The notes: generated from the letters alone by a model not told the origin. 64,000 nucleotides of DNA from Paramesorhizobium salinisoli (GCF_003335045.1 NZ_QOZG01000012.1:1-64000); one strand, 5' to 3'. Numbered from the stretch's first letter, positions 41,933 to 51,103 are shown. Numbers and translations: made by a program.

Positions 41933-44314
41933 ATGAACATCAAGGACATCATGCAAACCATGGATTACGGTCCGGCACCAGAGGCCACCACCGATGTGGT
42001 GGGCTGGCTGGAAGCCCGCGGGCGCGCCTTCGGTCATTTCATCAATGGCAGCTTCACGGGCGCGGATGCCACGGAGATCGCCGTCGAAAACCCGGCCAAT
42101 GGCGAGACCCTGGCGCGCATTCCCGCCGCCGGCGAAGCGGAGGTAAATGCCGCCGTCGCCGCCGCCGCGAAAGCATTCCCCGCCTGGTCGAAGCTTTCAG
42201 GCTTCGAGCGCAGCCGCTACCTCTATGCCATCGCCCGCCAGCTTCACAAGCGCGAGCGCTTCTTTGCCGTGTTGGAAAGCCTCGACAATGGCAAGGCGAT
42301 CCGCGAGAGCCGCACGGCCGACATTCCGCTGGTCATCCGCCATTTCTACCACCATGCGGGTTGGGCGGCGGTGGCCGAAACCGAATTCACCGATCGCGAG
42401 GCCGTGGGTGTGTGCGGGCAGGTCATCCCGTGGAACTTTCCACTCCTGATGCTCGCATGGAAGATTGCCCCCGCACTTGCGGCCGGCAACACGGTGGTTC
42501 TCAAGCCCGCCGACCTGACGCCTTTGACGGCCATCGCCTTCGCCGAGCTCCTGGTGGAGATCGGTCTGCCCAAGGGGGTCGTGAATATCGTTCATGGCGG
42601 GGCTAAGACAGGCGCGCTTATCGTGCGCCATCCGGATATCGCCAAGATCGCCTTCACCGGCTCGACCGCTGTCGGTCGCGAAATCCGCCGTGCGACGGCG
42701 GGCTCGGGAAAGAAGCTGTCGCTTGAGCTTGGCGGCAAGTCGCCCTTCGTCATCTGCGCGGATGCCGATCTGGATGCGGCGGTGGAAGGTGTCGTCGATG
42801 GCGTCTGGTTCAACCAGGGCGAGGTCTGCTGCGCGGGCTCGCGCCTTCTCGTCCAGGAGGGGATTGCCGAGCGCTTCCTTGAAAAGCTGCGCGCGCGCAT
42901 GAACCATCTGCGCGTTGGCGATCCGCTCGACAAGACCACCGATATGGGCGCCATTGTTTCCGCCGGCCAGAAGGCTCGCATAGAGGCGCTGCTTCAGGGC
43001 GCGGATGCGGAAGGCTATCGCCTCGAGCAGGCCACTTGCTCGCTTCCCGAGCGCGGTCACTTCATCGCCCCCGGATTCTTTGCCGATGCCGATCCGGCGG
43101 CGACCGTTTCGCAGGTCGAAATCTTCGGACCCATCGCCGTCACCACCACCTTCCGCACAATCGACGAGGCGGTGGAACTCGCCAACAACACGGCCTACGG
43201 CCTTTCCGCTTCCATCTGGTCGGAAAACATCAATGCCGCGACCGAGCTTGCAGCGCGGGTGAAGGCAGGGGTCGTCTGGATAAACGCCACCAACATGTTC
43301 GACGCCAATGCTCCTTTCGGGGGCATGAAGGAAAGCGGTTATGGCCGCGAAGGCGCGCGCGAGGGCATGGCCGGCTACCTCAAGCGCAAGGGCGGCAAGG
43401 CTGAGAAGCCGTATAAGCCCGTGGCAGTCGACTTCACCGCCTCCACGGCCACCGAAGGTTCGTCTGACGCTCTCGTCGACCGCACCATGAAGAACTATGT
43501 CGGCGGCAAGCAGGCCCGGCCTGATGGCGGGGCAAGCTATGTCGTGCGCGCACCCAAGGGCAGCGTCCTGGGCCTTGCTCCCCTCTCCAGCCGCAAGGAT
43601 GTGCGCGATGCGGTTGAGGCGGCCCTCAAGGCGAAGGCCTGGGCTGCGAATGCGCATGGCCGCGCGCAGGTGGTCTATTTCATCGCCGAAAACATCTCCG
43701 TTCGCGCCGACGAGCTTGCCGCGCAGATCCGCGCCATGACGGGCGTCTCCAAGGAGCAGGCCGAGGGCGAGGTGCGCCAGACGATCGAGCGTTGCTTCTA
43801 CTATGCCGGTCTCGCCGACAAGGATGACGGTGCGGTCCATGCGACCAAGCCACGTCACCTTACGCTTTCGCTGAAAGAACCGCTCGGCGTGGTGGGTGTG
43901 CTCGCCCCTGACGAGGCGCCGCTTCTGGGCCTGATGTCGCTGGTGCTGCCGCTGATTGCCACCGGCAACCGCGTGGTCGCCGTGCCATCTGGTGCCCATG
44001 CGCTCATCGCGCAGCCCCTGTTCCAGGTCTTCGATACCTCCGATCTGCCGGGTGGTGTTGTCAACCTCATTACCGGCGAGCGCGATGTGCTGGCAATTAC
44101 CCTTGCCGAGCATGATGCAGTGGATGGCATCTGGTATCACGGCGGGAAAGAAGGTGCCGCGCGTGTCGAGGCGCTTTCCGCCGGTAATCTGAAGCAGGTC
44201 TGGACCAATGGCGGGCGTGCGCTCGACTGGAGCGACGACGCCGTCGGGCGCGGTCGCGACTGGATGGAGCGTGCCACGCAGATCAAGACGATCTGGGTGC
44301 CATACGGCGCCTAA
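41933..44314 (+). CDS. two-domain aldehyde dehydrogenase, likely acetaldehyde-oxidising
   Basis: The 793-residue protein joins two aldehyde-dehydrogenase modules. The first (about residues 30-490) is complete: VIPWNFPLLMLAWKIAPALA for NAD binding, LSLELGGKSP with the general-base glutamate, and GEVCCAGSR with the catalytic cysteine. The second (about 515-793) begins again with YVGGKQARPDGGASY and has a cofactor-domain part (LKEPLGVVGVLAPDEAPLLG). It ends near where the glutamate motif would be and has no catalytic cysteine, so it may be structural or regulatory. In this operon it would oxidise the acetaldehyde made by DeoC. Confidence 0.88.
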   Translation: MNIKDIMQTMDYGPAPEATTDVVGWLEARGRAFGHFINGSFTGADATEIAVENPANGETLARIPAAGEAEVNAAVAAAAKAFPAWSKLSGFERSRYLYAIARQLHKRERFFAVLESLDNGKAIRESRTADIPLVIRHFYHHAGWAAVAETEFTDREAVGVCGQVIPWNFPLLMLAWKIAPALAAGNTVVLKPADLTPLTAIAFAELLVEIGLPKGVVNIVHGGAKTGALIVRHPDIAKIAFTGSTAVGREIRRATAGSGKKLSLELGGKSPFVICADADLDAAVEGVVDGVWFNQGEVCCAGSRLLVQEGIAERFLEKLRARMNHLRVGDPLDKTTDMGAIVSAGQKARIEALLQGADAEGYRLEQATCSLPERGHFIAPGFFADADPAATVSQVEIFGPIAVTTTFRTIDEAVELANNTAYGLSASIWSENINAATELAARVKAGVVWINATNMFDANAPFGGMKESGYGREGAREGMAGYLKRKGGKAEKPYKPVAVDFTASTATEGSSDALVDRTMKNYVGGKQARPDGGASYVVRAPKGSVLGLAPLSSRKDVRDAVEAALKAKAWAANAHGRAQVVYFIAENISVRADELAAQIRAMTGVSKEQAEGEVRQTIERCFYYAGLADKDDGAVHATKPRHLTLSLKEPLGVVGVLAPDEAPLLGLMSLVLPLIATGNRVVAVPSGAHALIAQPLFQVFDTSDLPGGVVNLITGERDVLAITLAEHDAVDGIWYHGGKEGAARVEALSAGNLKQVWTNGGRALDWSDDAVGRGRDWMERATQIKTIWVPYGA

Positions 44315-44765
44315 TCGCGTTCTATGTCGCTCCAAAGCATTCGCGATACTCGCGCGGCCTTATCCCTATAGCGTGCGAAAAAGGCGGCGCATGATCTCCT
44401 CGACGCCAAAGCCCCAATGCCTCGATACGCGCGATACCGGCATGGATCGTTCGGGCATTTGACGAGCTGCCTCGACATGCAGTTTCTCGATTGCCCGCGC
44501 GGGGTAGACGCTCCAAGGAAGGTGCAGGAGATTTGGCGTTCTGGTGGACCAAATCGTATTCTCAATCGCGTGCTGTTGAGCCCGACCGTCTCGACAAGAT
44601 TGCCGTTGTTGCCCATGCGCTGTCGGACGGAGTAGGGGAAGATTACAGTAAGGCACAAACGGAGCTTCAGACGAGGAACGAAGTCAGATACGGCGATCGC
44701 GCCGGGAGCAGGGGGCGGTAGCCGATCAGGTCGTCTGATAGTGGTGTAATGCGGCATGGCATGGC
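44315..44765. other. gap after the deoxyribose operon
   Basis: This is 450 bases between the aldehyde dehydrogenase and the convergent toxin gene. Several overlapping minus-strand frames and one plus-strand frame are open, but none has a recognised motif or a good start. I saw no T-tailed hairpin. It may hold decayed sequence. Confidence 0.4.
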
Positions 44766-45191
44766 TTATTGTGACAAGCCCCAAGGGTTGATTATCTTCA
44801 GGCCAGCAGCTTCGAACGGGCTGGTGTCGCGCGTGGCAACTATCAGACCGCGGGCTGCGGCTGTGGCAGCGATGTAACCATCTGCCTTGCCAATGGCCTT
44901 ACCGATCTTCCTCGCGCCAGCCATGAGGGTGGCATAGGCTTGCGACGCGCCCAGGTCAAACGAAAGAATCCGTCCCGTGAAGGCGGGCAACACCTCTTTT
45001 TCCAATCGATCCTGATAGGTCGTCCTGCGGTTGCCCTCTGGCATCGACGCCACGCCGAAGCGCAGCTCGGCAACCGTGATGGTCGAAATATAGAGGGTTT
45101 CGACCATTTGTGCATCGATCCAGGCAAGTACGCGGGAATCCGGCTTAATCTTCCACAACTCGGAAATGACATTGGTATCGAGAACAATCAT
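44766..45191 (-). CDS. FitB/VapC-type PIN-domain toxin
   Basis: The 141-residue protein starts MIVLDTNVISELWKIKPDSR. It has the PIN acidic residues Asp5 and Glu11, the glutamate in ITVAELRFG, Asp in GKADGYIAATA and a further aspartate in VATRDTSPFEAAG. The sequence is closest to FitB of FitAB systems. It should be a metal-dependent ribonuclease held inactive by the upstream antitoxin, whose gene it overlaps by four bases (ATGA). Confidence 0.87.
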   Translation of the reverse strand: MIVLDTNVISELWKIKPDSRVLAWIDAQMVETLYISTITVAELRFGVASMPEGNRRTTYQDRLEKEVLPAFTGRILSFDLGASQAYATLMAGARKIGKAIGKADGYIAATAAARGLIVATRDTSPFEAAGLKIINPWGLSQ

Positions 45192-45445
45192 TCGAAGCTC
45201 ATCGGCTCGGCCGGCGTTTTGTCGCGAAGCTTGTTAAAACCTTCCGCCTCGCTGTCTGTCAGACCACCTGCTTCACGAGCAATGGAAGTCAGCAATGTAC
45301 CGAGCTTCAGCCTGCCTTCTGGCTTGGCTGCCTGTTCTAGAATGCTTCGGATTTCGGCTTCGGCGCTCCGCCCGTGTAGGGCTGCTCGGACACGAATGGC
45401 GCGATGCACTTCATCGGGAACGTTGCGAATGGTGATGGAGGTCAT
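45188..45445 (-). CDS. FitA-type ribbon-helix-helix antitoxin
   Basis: From the ATG at 45445 the 85-residue protein reads MTSITIRNVPDEVHRAIRVR and continues AALHGRSAEAEIRSILEQAA. This is the ribbon-helix-helix fold of FitA: an N-terminal DNA-binding strand, then two helices. The tail (TPAEPMSFE) would plug the toxin. The frame is open to 45496, but homology starts here. It overlaps the toxin gene by four bases. Confidence 0.85.
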   Translation of the reverse strand: MTSITIRNVPDEVHRAIRVRAALHGRSAEAEIRSILEQAAKPEGRLKLGTLLTSIAREAGGLTDSEAEGFNKLRDKTPAEPMSFE

Positions 45446-46039
45446 GTTTGATATCCTCGTGAATGCTGGCATTGAATGCAAAATAGCAAATTGCAATCAC
45501 ATTTTCAACCAAACTCGTTCCAAACACTTCGAGGAGAGGGCGCTACGGTAAGTGACGCTACCCGTTTAGAGTAGCAAGCTGTAATTTCTCAAGCAGCACC
45601 GCATGGCGGTGGTCACGGCCGCGGCACTCCTTGCGCTCCTCGCATCGCTCTGGAACGGCCGCGATGAGATCCTCGTCATTGCGCTCTGGATCATCGTCAT
45701 CGGCGCCGCCGCCACGGCGCTGCGCCGTGCAGCGAAGAGGCTCTCAATCGGGCGTCGAAGCGTTATGGGCTTCGATCCACGCCCCCGCGTGAGGGGCGAC
45801 CTAAGAACGTCTTCACTGCTTTCGGCAATGTGGTCCGATAGGAAGTGCGATTTTGGGCGTCACGAGCCATTTGAAGCCCACAAATGTCATCGTCGAGCGG
45901 TTTTCCAAATGCAGAAGATACGGATAACTGATCGCTTGTAAACGTCTCCAATGCAGCTTGTCCGACGTTACTGTCTCCTGAAAGATCAGTGTTTCAGCTT
46001 CAACGGCCGCCGCCGGCAAACGTGGTGGATGACATGGCG
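45446..46039. other. gap with coding scraps, no intact gene
   Basis: About 590 bases. A plus-strand frame from 45603 begins with two membrane-helix-like stretches (AALLALLASLWNG, ILVIALWIIVIGAAATAL) followed by a basic RRAAKRLS segment. It looks like a membrane-protein fragment that ends in unrelated sequence after about 45765. Minus-strand frames from 46043 and 45951 overlap in different frames and may be one frameshifted short gene. I cannot name either. Confidence 0.35.
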
Positions 46040-47587
46040 TCACCCTGCGTCTCGCCGGATTTCGGCGTAAATTGTCTCAATCCGACCGGCCTCTGCGTCG
46101 CTGAGCGCCGAAAACTCCTTGTCGCGAGCCCGCTTTGACAGTCGCCCTTCGTTCTGGCGTAGGAAGCGGAACAAGAGGTCCAGCGAGCGATCGGGCATGT
46201 CGATCATTTGCTGCACTTCGATCTTGAACGCGTCATAGATGCGTAGGAATGCCGTCTCGGCCGGCAGATCCACATCGATCGTTCGGGCTACGCATTCGAA
46301 CAGGAATTCGGCGTGCGGCGTTGCGTCGAAGTAGCGGTAGAAGTCTGCGGTGTGATTCAGCACCGCGACATTGCCACGATCCGTTGATTGCCAACGAACC
46401 AGCGGCAAAAGGCGGCGTGAGTAGCTTTCCAATACGGTTCGATAGGCATCGATGCGGTCCAGGATGACGGACGAGACCGGAAAGACGAGACCGGGAGGGT
46501 TGAACCCGCGCTCGGCGAGAACATGATGGATCAGATAGCGGTGCAGTCGACCGTTTCCGTCCTCGAAAGGGTGGATGTAGACGAAGCCGAAGGCGAGAGC
46601 CGCGGCAGCGAGAACAGGATCGAGGCGCTGTGCAGCGCCGCTGTCGAAAGAGGTCAGGCCGTCGATCAGCGAGGGTAGATCTTCATGTCGGGCGCTGACA
46701 TGATCCGGGATCGGTGCGCCCGTCACGCGATCATGCTCGCCGATGAAGCCACCCTCGACGCGCAGGCCGAGATGGACGAAGCGCGCGTCGCCGATGACAA
46801 TGCGCTGCAGCCGCTCCAGTTCGGCGCGGTCTATCGTCCGGCGGCCGGCTTCACCGATCACCTGGCCCCAGCGCTGGATGCGATCTTGCGGCGGATCTTC
46901 TCCCTCGATCTGGAAGCTCGAGCGTGAATCCTTGAGCAGCAGGAATGCAGCGGTGCGTGCAAGCAAGTCCGCCGGCACTTCGGCGATCAACTGCTGCGCT
47001 TCATCGCCAAGTCCGCGCGCAACGAACGCTTCGAGTGCGGGCGTACGGAAGATCATCGGGCAGAAGGCTGGCGTGCCGGGCAAATTGTTCTTCACCCGAT
47101 GTCTTGTCGAACTCGTTCCGCCCACCGCGAATTGCCGCTTGGGATCGACGACAAGGGCATAGGTGCCCTGTGCCGCGTCGGGCAGATCGAGCCGTGTATC
47201 GAGCAGCCATTCGTAGAGAAACCACAGCCGCCGCGCATAGGCGCCGGTAGGCGCCGCGCGCACCAGGTTGGTGATCGGTACGGGACCTGTTTCCCGAAAC
47301 ATGGCTTTCAGAACCGCAAGATCTAGCCCTTCATAGCGCAGCGCGAAGGTCAGGTGTCCGGCAAGGTCATTGTCCGGCTGGTGGCGTGGGGTATAAATGT
47401 TCCAGCTCTCGGCCTGATAGACTTTGTGGCGTGGACCGATCGCGGACAGGGTGATTGGCACGGGCACGGGTAAATCAAAGGCATCGATGAGGGCCGCATA
47501 GCCGACAGGGATGGCGTCTTCCGGCATCCAGCGGCCGTGAAAAATGCTGACCGCGCCTGAAAACGGTTTTCTTTGTCCCTGCTCCAT
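46040..47587 (-). CDS. Fic-family protein (probable AMP transferase)
   Basis: The 515-residue protein has the Fic active-site motif HPFEDGNGRLHR at residues 339-350, with the catalytic histidine first. At residues 224-229 it has SFQIEG, the (S/T)xxxE(G/N) inhibitory motif. It lies before the Fic core, which makes this a class II, self-inhibited Fic. Fic enzymes move AMP (or other phosphate-containing groups) from a nucleotide to a protein hydroxyl. The N-terminal 200 residues and the C-terminal 100 (a likely winged-helix) are probably target-recognition parts. No separate antitoxin gene is adjacent. Confidence 0.88.
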   Translation of the reverse strand: MEQGQRKPFSGAVSIFHGRWMPEDAIPVGYAALIDAFDLPVPVPITLSAIGPRHKVYQAESWNIYTPRHQPDNDLAGHLTFALRYEGLDLAVLKAMFRETGPVPITNLVRAAPTGAYARRLWFLYEWLLDTRLDLPDAAQGTYALVVDPKRQFAVGGTSSTRHRVKNNLPGTPAFCPMIFRTPALEAFVARGLGDEAQQLIAEVPADLLARTAAFLLLKDSRSSFQIEGEDPPQDRIQRWGQVIGEAGRRTIDRAELERLQRIVIGDARFVHLGLRVEGGFIGEHDRVTGAPIPDHVSARHEDLPSLIDGLTSFDSGAAQRLDPVLAAAALAFGFVYIHPFEDGNGRLHRYLIHHVLAERGFNPPGLVFPVSSVILDRIDAYRTVLESYSRRLLPLVRWQSTDRGNVAVLNHTADFYRYFDATPHAEFLFECVARTIDVDLPAETAFLRIYDAFKIEVQQMIDMPDRSLDLLFRFLRQNEGRLSKRARDKEFSALSDAEAGRIETIYAEIRRDAG

Positions 47588-47699
47588 GAATCCTGATATC
47601 CGGTTCTGAAAATTAATTTCGGTGAGAAGCTCTCATGAAATTCGATCATCCGCAATGAATTTTGATGACAATGAGGCTAAATTTGCGAAGATTGATTCT

Positions 47700-47802
47700 G
47701 CGGGGCAGTGTAAGCCAGAAACTGTTCTACAAGCGGCTGATCGACCTGGCGGACGAACGCTACGACGAGCATTTGAGCGAGTTGGAGAAGAAACATGGAT
47801 GA
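47700..47802 (+). pseudogene. 3' remnant of the gene before the XRE antitoxin
   Basis: One frame reads VSQKLFYKRLIDLADERYDE and then HLSELEKKHG, ending in a TGA that overlaps the next ATG. The overlap is that of a toxin-antitoxin pair, so this is probably the tail of a lost toxin-type gene. The first part is missing: upstream the frame meets a stop within about 15 codons. The family cannot be stated from so little. Confidence 0.45.
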
Positions 47803-48120
47803 TCTGGACAAGCTGATAAAGACGCTTCCCGAAGATGAACAGCGGGCAATCGCCGCCCGCACCGAGGAACTCGTCACCGCGCACAATCTGCGCGAATTGC
47901 GGGCGCTCGCCGGACGGACGCAGGAAGACGTTTCTGCGGCGACCGGGTTCAAGCAGACCACGTCTCAAGGCTGGAGAAGCGCGCCGACATGAAGCTTTCG
48001 ACGCTTCGCGATTATGTCGAATCCCTCGGCGGCACGTTGAAGATCGTCGCGGACGTCGCGGGCAAGAAAGTCGATCTATTCAGCATCGCGGAGCGTTCCC
48101 GACACGGTTCCAAGGCCTGA
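47795..48120 (+). pseudogene. frameshifted XRE-family (HTH) antitoxin
   Basis: The gene begins MDDLDKLIKTLPEDEQRAIA and runs into an XRE helix-turn-helix (LAGRTQEDVSAATGFKQTT). Near 47962 one base is missing. After it the next frame gives the expected continuation: SRLEKRADMKLSTLRDYVES, then LGGTLKIVADVAGKKVDLFS, to a TGA at 48118-48120. With the base restored the product would be about 108 residues, like HigA-type antitoxins with the DYVESLGG motif. As it stands the DNA-binding domain is cut in the recognition helix. Confidence 0.75.
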
Positions 48121-48145
48121 GCGGGCCACCGGCGGGGGGAGGGGG

Positions 48146-49339
48146 CTACAGCCCGGCCGCCCTGGTGAGGTTTACCCGGAAGCGATCGCGTCGACGCTGG
48201 TAGCGGCGGGTCATTTCGGCGGAGGCATGGCCGAGCTGCTTTTGCACATAGCGCTCGTCGAGCTCGGCCGAGGAAGCAAGACCGGTGCGCAGCGAATGGC
48301 CGGAAAATTTCAGTCCGCGCTCGATTTCCGAAAGATCGCCGCGCACGCCGGCCGCCAGCGCTGTCTTTTTGACGAGACGCGCCACCTCCTGGTCGTTGAG
48401 CCGATCCGGTCCGACATCCTTGCCCTGGCCGCGGACGCGGCGGAAGAGGGGGCCCCTGGCAATCCGGGCAAACTTGATCCAGATTTCCACTGCCGTTACC
48501 GGACAGGTGCTGTGAGAGGATCCGCGGCCGATTTCGACCTCGCGCCAGCCGGTCTTGCCGCCGAGTGTGACGAGGAGGCCCTTGTCAAAAATCTCGATCC
48601 ACCCGCGGCCGTCCTCCGTCTGGTCGCGCCCGGCATCCAAGCCGACGATTTCCGACCGCCTGAGGCCACCGGCGAACCCCAGCAGCAGTATGGCGCGGTC
48701 GCGCATGCCGCGCAGCGTTCCTCGCTCGAGCGTCTCCAGCATGGCGATCAGGTCCTCGGGCAGGATGGCTTCCTTCTGCCGGGGCGGGGCGGCGTGGGTG
48801 TTGCGGATGCCGGCCATCACGGTGGCGATGGCGCGATCCTTGCGATCGAGCGGCATCCCGCGTTGCGCGCAGTTCCAGCCGATGGCCGCGAGACGCCGCT
48901 CGATCGTCGACACCGAGTTCGGTTTCATCCCTCTTTGCGCGGTTCCCGAGGCGCAGGCGGTGATGTAGAGCCCGACGACCTGCGGGTCCGGGGGCGAGGG
49001 CGCGAGGTTGTGGCGCCGGCACCAGGCAGAAAAATGCCGCCAATCGGCAGCGTAGGCGCGCCGCGTGTTGGCCGAGCTTGCGGCCTCGACGTAGTCCCGC
49101 GCGGGATCGGCGAGTGTTTCCAGATGGGCCGGCAGAGCAGGGGAGGGCATGTCGGTCGGTGCGCGGCCCATTTCCAGGACGAGATCGACGATGTCGGGCA
49201 GGTCGTCGGCGACGGGCATGGCAGGCTCGACCGCGGTCTGCATCCCAGCTGAAGGTGCGCCATCCGCGGGCGTGCTCCGTGATCGGGGAGAGCCCGGCTG
49301 CGGGCCGTTTTCGGGATTGTCATCGTCGATTCGGGCCAT
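48146..49339 (-). CDS. tyrosine-type site-specific recombinase / integrase
   Basis: The 397-residue recombinase has a core-binding SAM-like domain (about residues 75-185) and a catalytic domain. The full catalytic set is visible: Arg227 or 228 in GGLRRSE, Lys262 in LGGKTG, His348 and Arg351 in GHSLRT, His371 in LGHAS and Tyr380 in RRYQR. The N-terminal 60 residues are low-complexity and charged. It diverges from the DUF1403/ScpB-like pair, an arrangement I know from rhizobial plasmids. Intact active-site residues suggest it still works. Confidence 0.9.
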   Translation of the reverse strand: MARIDDDNPENGPQPGSPRSRSTPADGAPSAGMQTAVEPAMPVADDLPDIVDLVLEMGRAPTDMPSPALPAHLETLADPARDYVEAASSANTRRAYAADWRHFSAWCRRHNLAPSPPDPQVVGLYITACASGTAQRGMKPNSVSTIERRLAAIGWNCAQRGMPLDRKDRAIATVMAGIRNTHAAPPRQKEAILPEDLIAMLETLERGTLRGMRDRAILLLGFAGGLRRSEIVGLDAGRDQTEDGRGWIEIFDKGLLVTLGGKTGWREVEIGRGSSHSTCPVTAVEIWIKFARIARGPLFRRVRGQGKDVGPDRLNDQEVARLVKKTALAAGVRGDLSEIERGLKFSGHSLRTGLASSAELDERYVQKQLGHASAEMTRRYQRRRDRFRVNLTRAAGL

Positions 49340-49362
49340 TTCTCTATAAAGCGAAAAACGAA

Positions 49363-49381
49363 CGATAAGGCAAGCTTATCG
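49363..49381. promoter_or_regulatory. inverted repeat between the integrase and DUF1403 genes
   Basis: CGATAAG (49363-49369) and CTTATCG (49375-49381) form an inverted repeat with a 5-base centre, about 25 bases upstream of the integrase start codon. This shape suits either an operator for the divergent genes or the core of a recombination site for the integrase. Confidence 0.4.
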
Positions 49382-49463
49382 GGCGTCTTTTGTCCGCGAC
49401 AAGGCGTGCGGTTTATGTCGATATCGCTGGCGGAAACTGCACATCTGGTTTACACTTACGCGC

Positions 49464-50417
49464 ATGGATTTGCGCGCTCTCTCCGCTCCAACCACCGCTG
49501 CCTGGCCGCCCCACCTGCCTGCATGGGCGCTCTCGCGCGACCGCGACATCAGCGAAGCCGACGCTGCCTTCGCATCCGGTATAGCGCTGAAATCTTTAGA
49601 TGATCTTATTCGTGCCGAACCCCCGTGGACCGGCTGCTGGCGTGATCGTCTTGCGCTCAAATCAGCGGCCGTTGCCGCCAAAATGGCCGGGCGCAGCGAA
49701 GAGGAACACGCCATACGGGACGCGGTTTTACTGACCGCCGCTGGTGACGATTCGGGGCCGGCCGGAAAGCTGTTTCTAACCACCAGAATGATGACGCGTC
49801 GCTCCGCGCCGATCACCACGTCATTCGTCAAAGAAGTCGCTGACCTTTTCAGCCTTGGCTGGGACGATGGTCTTGCCTCGGTCCCGGATCTGGTCGATAC
49901 CGCCACTCAATCCGGGCGAGCGGCACCCCTCGCGGTGGCCGCGCTTATATCTGCCATCACGACCGTTCGCCCGGACGCCGAAGTGCTGGCGCTTGGGCTG
50001 GCTGAGATGGTCCTGGCGCACAAGTTGAAATGGCCGAAACCCGTACCGCTGCTATTGTCCGAGCGCTATGGACCGGCGTTTCGCACGATCGGCGGCAGAG
50101 GCCGTGTCCGGCCAGGAGAGCCGGCTTATCCGAAAGCGATCTGCCTGGCATTGGTCGAAGGCGTTGACGCCGCACTGCGCTCGGCGGTCGAGATCGACCG
50201 CCGCGCCACCCGGCTGCTGGCAGTCGTCCCAAAGCTGCGCACCAAGGGCGCCGAGACAGTGATCCGCAAGCTACTGAGCGAGGATGCCGTGCCGGCCTCT
50301 GTCCCCGGCAGCAACTTGTCGCGCTGGGCGGCCACCCGGCTGTTCGAGCGGCTTGAAAGCCTGGAAGCCGTGCGCGAGCTGTCTGGCCGCTCTGCCTTCC
50401 GGATGTTTGGGTTGTGA
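49464..50417 (+). CDS. DUF1403-family protein
   Basis: The 317-residue, mostly helical protein is of a family found largely on rhizobial plasmids. Recognisable parts are the N-terminal LPAWALSRDRDISEADAAFA, a central FLTTRMMTRRSAPITTSFVK stretch and the C-terminal LSRWATRLFERLE-type helix. The function is unknown. It overlaps the ScpB-like gene by four bases (GTGA), and the integrase is divergent, so the three genes form a conserved accessory-replicon module. A role in segregation or recombination is inferred only from these partners. Confidence 0.8.
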   Translation: MDLRALSAPTTAAWPPHLPAWALSRDRDISEADAAFASGIALKSLDDLIRAEPPWTGCWRDRLALKSAAVAAKMAGRSEEEHAIRDAVLLTAAGDDSGPAGKLFLTTRMMTRRSAPITTSFVKEVADLFSLGWDDGLASVPDLVDTATQSGRAAPLAVAALISAITTVRPDAEVLALGLAEMVLAHKLKWPKPVPLLLSERYGPAFRTIGGRGRVRPGEPAYPKAICLALVEGVDAALRSAVEIDRRATRLLAVVPKLRTKGAETVIRKLLSEDAVPASVPGSNLSRWAATRLFERLESLEAVRELSGRSAFRMFGL

Positions 50418-51103
50418 TCATGGCCGGGTCACCTGCAGCCAGACCCTCCCGCCGCAAGGTGAACGCCGCAGACGGGCGCCTGTATGATCGCGAGCTTGAG
50501 GATCTGCCGCCGGAGATGCGGTGGCGCGAATGGATGATGCGGGTCGAGGCAGTGATCTTTGCATCAACAGAGCCGGTGTCCCGCGAGACGCTGGCACGTG
50601 TGGTCGGCAAGGACTGCAGCATTGATCTGCTCATCGACGATCTCATCGAGGAGCTACGAGACCGGCCCTACGAGCTGGTGTCGGTTGCCGGTGGCTGGCA
50701 GCACCGCACCCGGCCGCGCTTTGCCGAGACGATCCAGGCTTCTTCCGCGCCGACGCGGGGAGGGGCGGCGGCGCTGTCGGAGTTTGAGGCGATGGTGCTG
50801 GTGGCGGTGGGATATTTCCAGCCAGTCACGCGGAGCGAGTTATCGAAAATCTTCGGAAGGGAAGTTAGCCGCGATATCATTGCGGCGCTTCGTGGTGCCG
50901 GCTTCATCGGCTCCGGACCACGGAGCCCAACGCCCGGCGCGCCCTATACCTATGTGACGACGCTACACTTTCTCTCGGCATTCGGCATGGAAACGCTAGG
51001 CGATCTTCCTGATCGGGAGGCGTTGGAAGATGCTGGACTGATTCGCAGGAAAACCATCGAACCAGAAGAAAAAAATCTGACGAGTGACGACGACGATTTT
51101 TGA
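50414..51103 (+). CDS. ScpB-like winged-helix protein
   Basis: The 229-residue protein resembles ScpB, the winged-helix kleisin-associated subunit of SMC condensin. It has MRVEAVIFASTEPVSRETLA, then the second winged helix with LSEFEAMVLVAVGYFQPVTR and TTLHFLSAFGMETLGDLPD. No ScpA or SMC gene is near, so it is a plasmid-type orphan that may act with DUF1403 or with the host condensin. The start is the GTG at 50414, overlapping the previous stop, or the ATG two codons later. Confidence 0.82.
   Translation: MIMAGSPAARPSRRKVNAADGRLYDRELEDLPPEMRWREWMMRVEAVIFASTEPVSRETLARVVGKDCSIDLLIDDLIEELRDRPYELVSVAGGWQHRTRPRFAETIQASSAPTRGGAAALSEFEAMVLVAVGYFQPVTRSELSKIFGREVSRDIIAALRGAGFIGSGPRSPTPGAPYTYVTTLHFLSAFGMETLGDLPDREALEDAGLIRRKTIEPEEKNLTSDDDDF

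Noticed and set aside
42197-44335. A 712-codon minus-strand open frame
   Set aside because: It is the antisense of the aldehyde dehydrogenase gene, rich in His/Arg/Gly from GC-skewed codons, with no family motif.
48227-49252. A 341-codon plus-strand open frame
   Set aside because: Antisense to the integrase, which has all its catalytic residues in the other strand.
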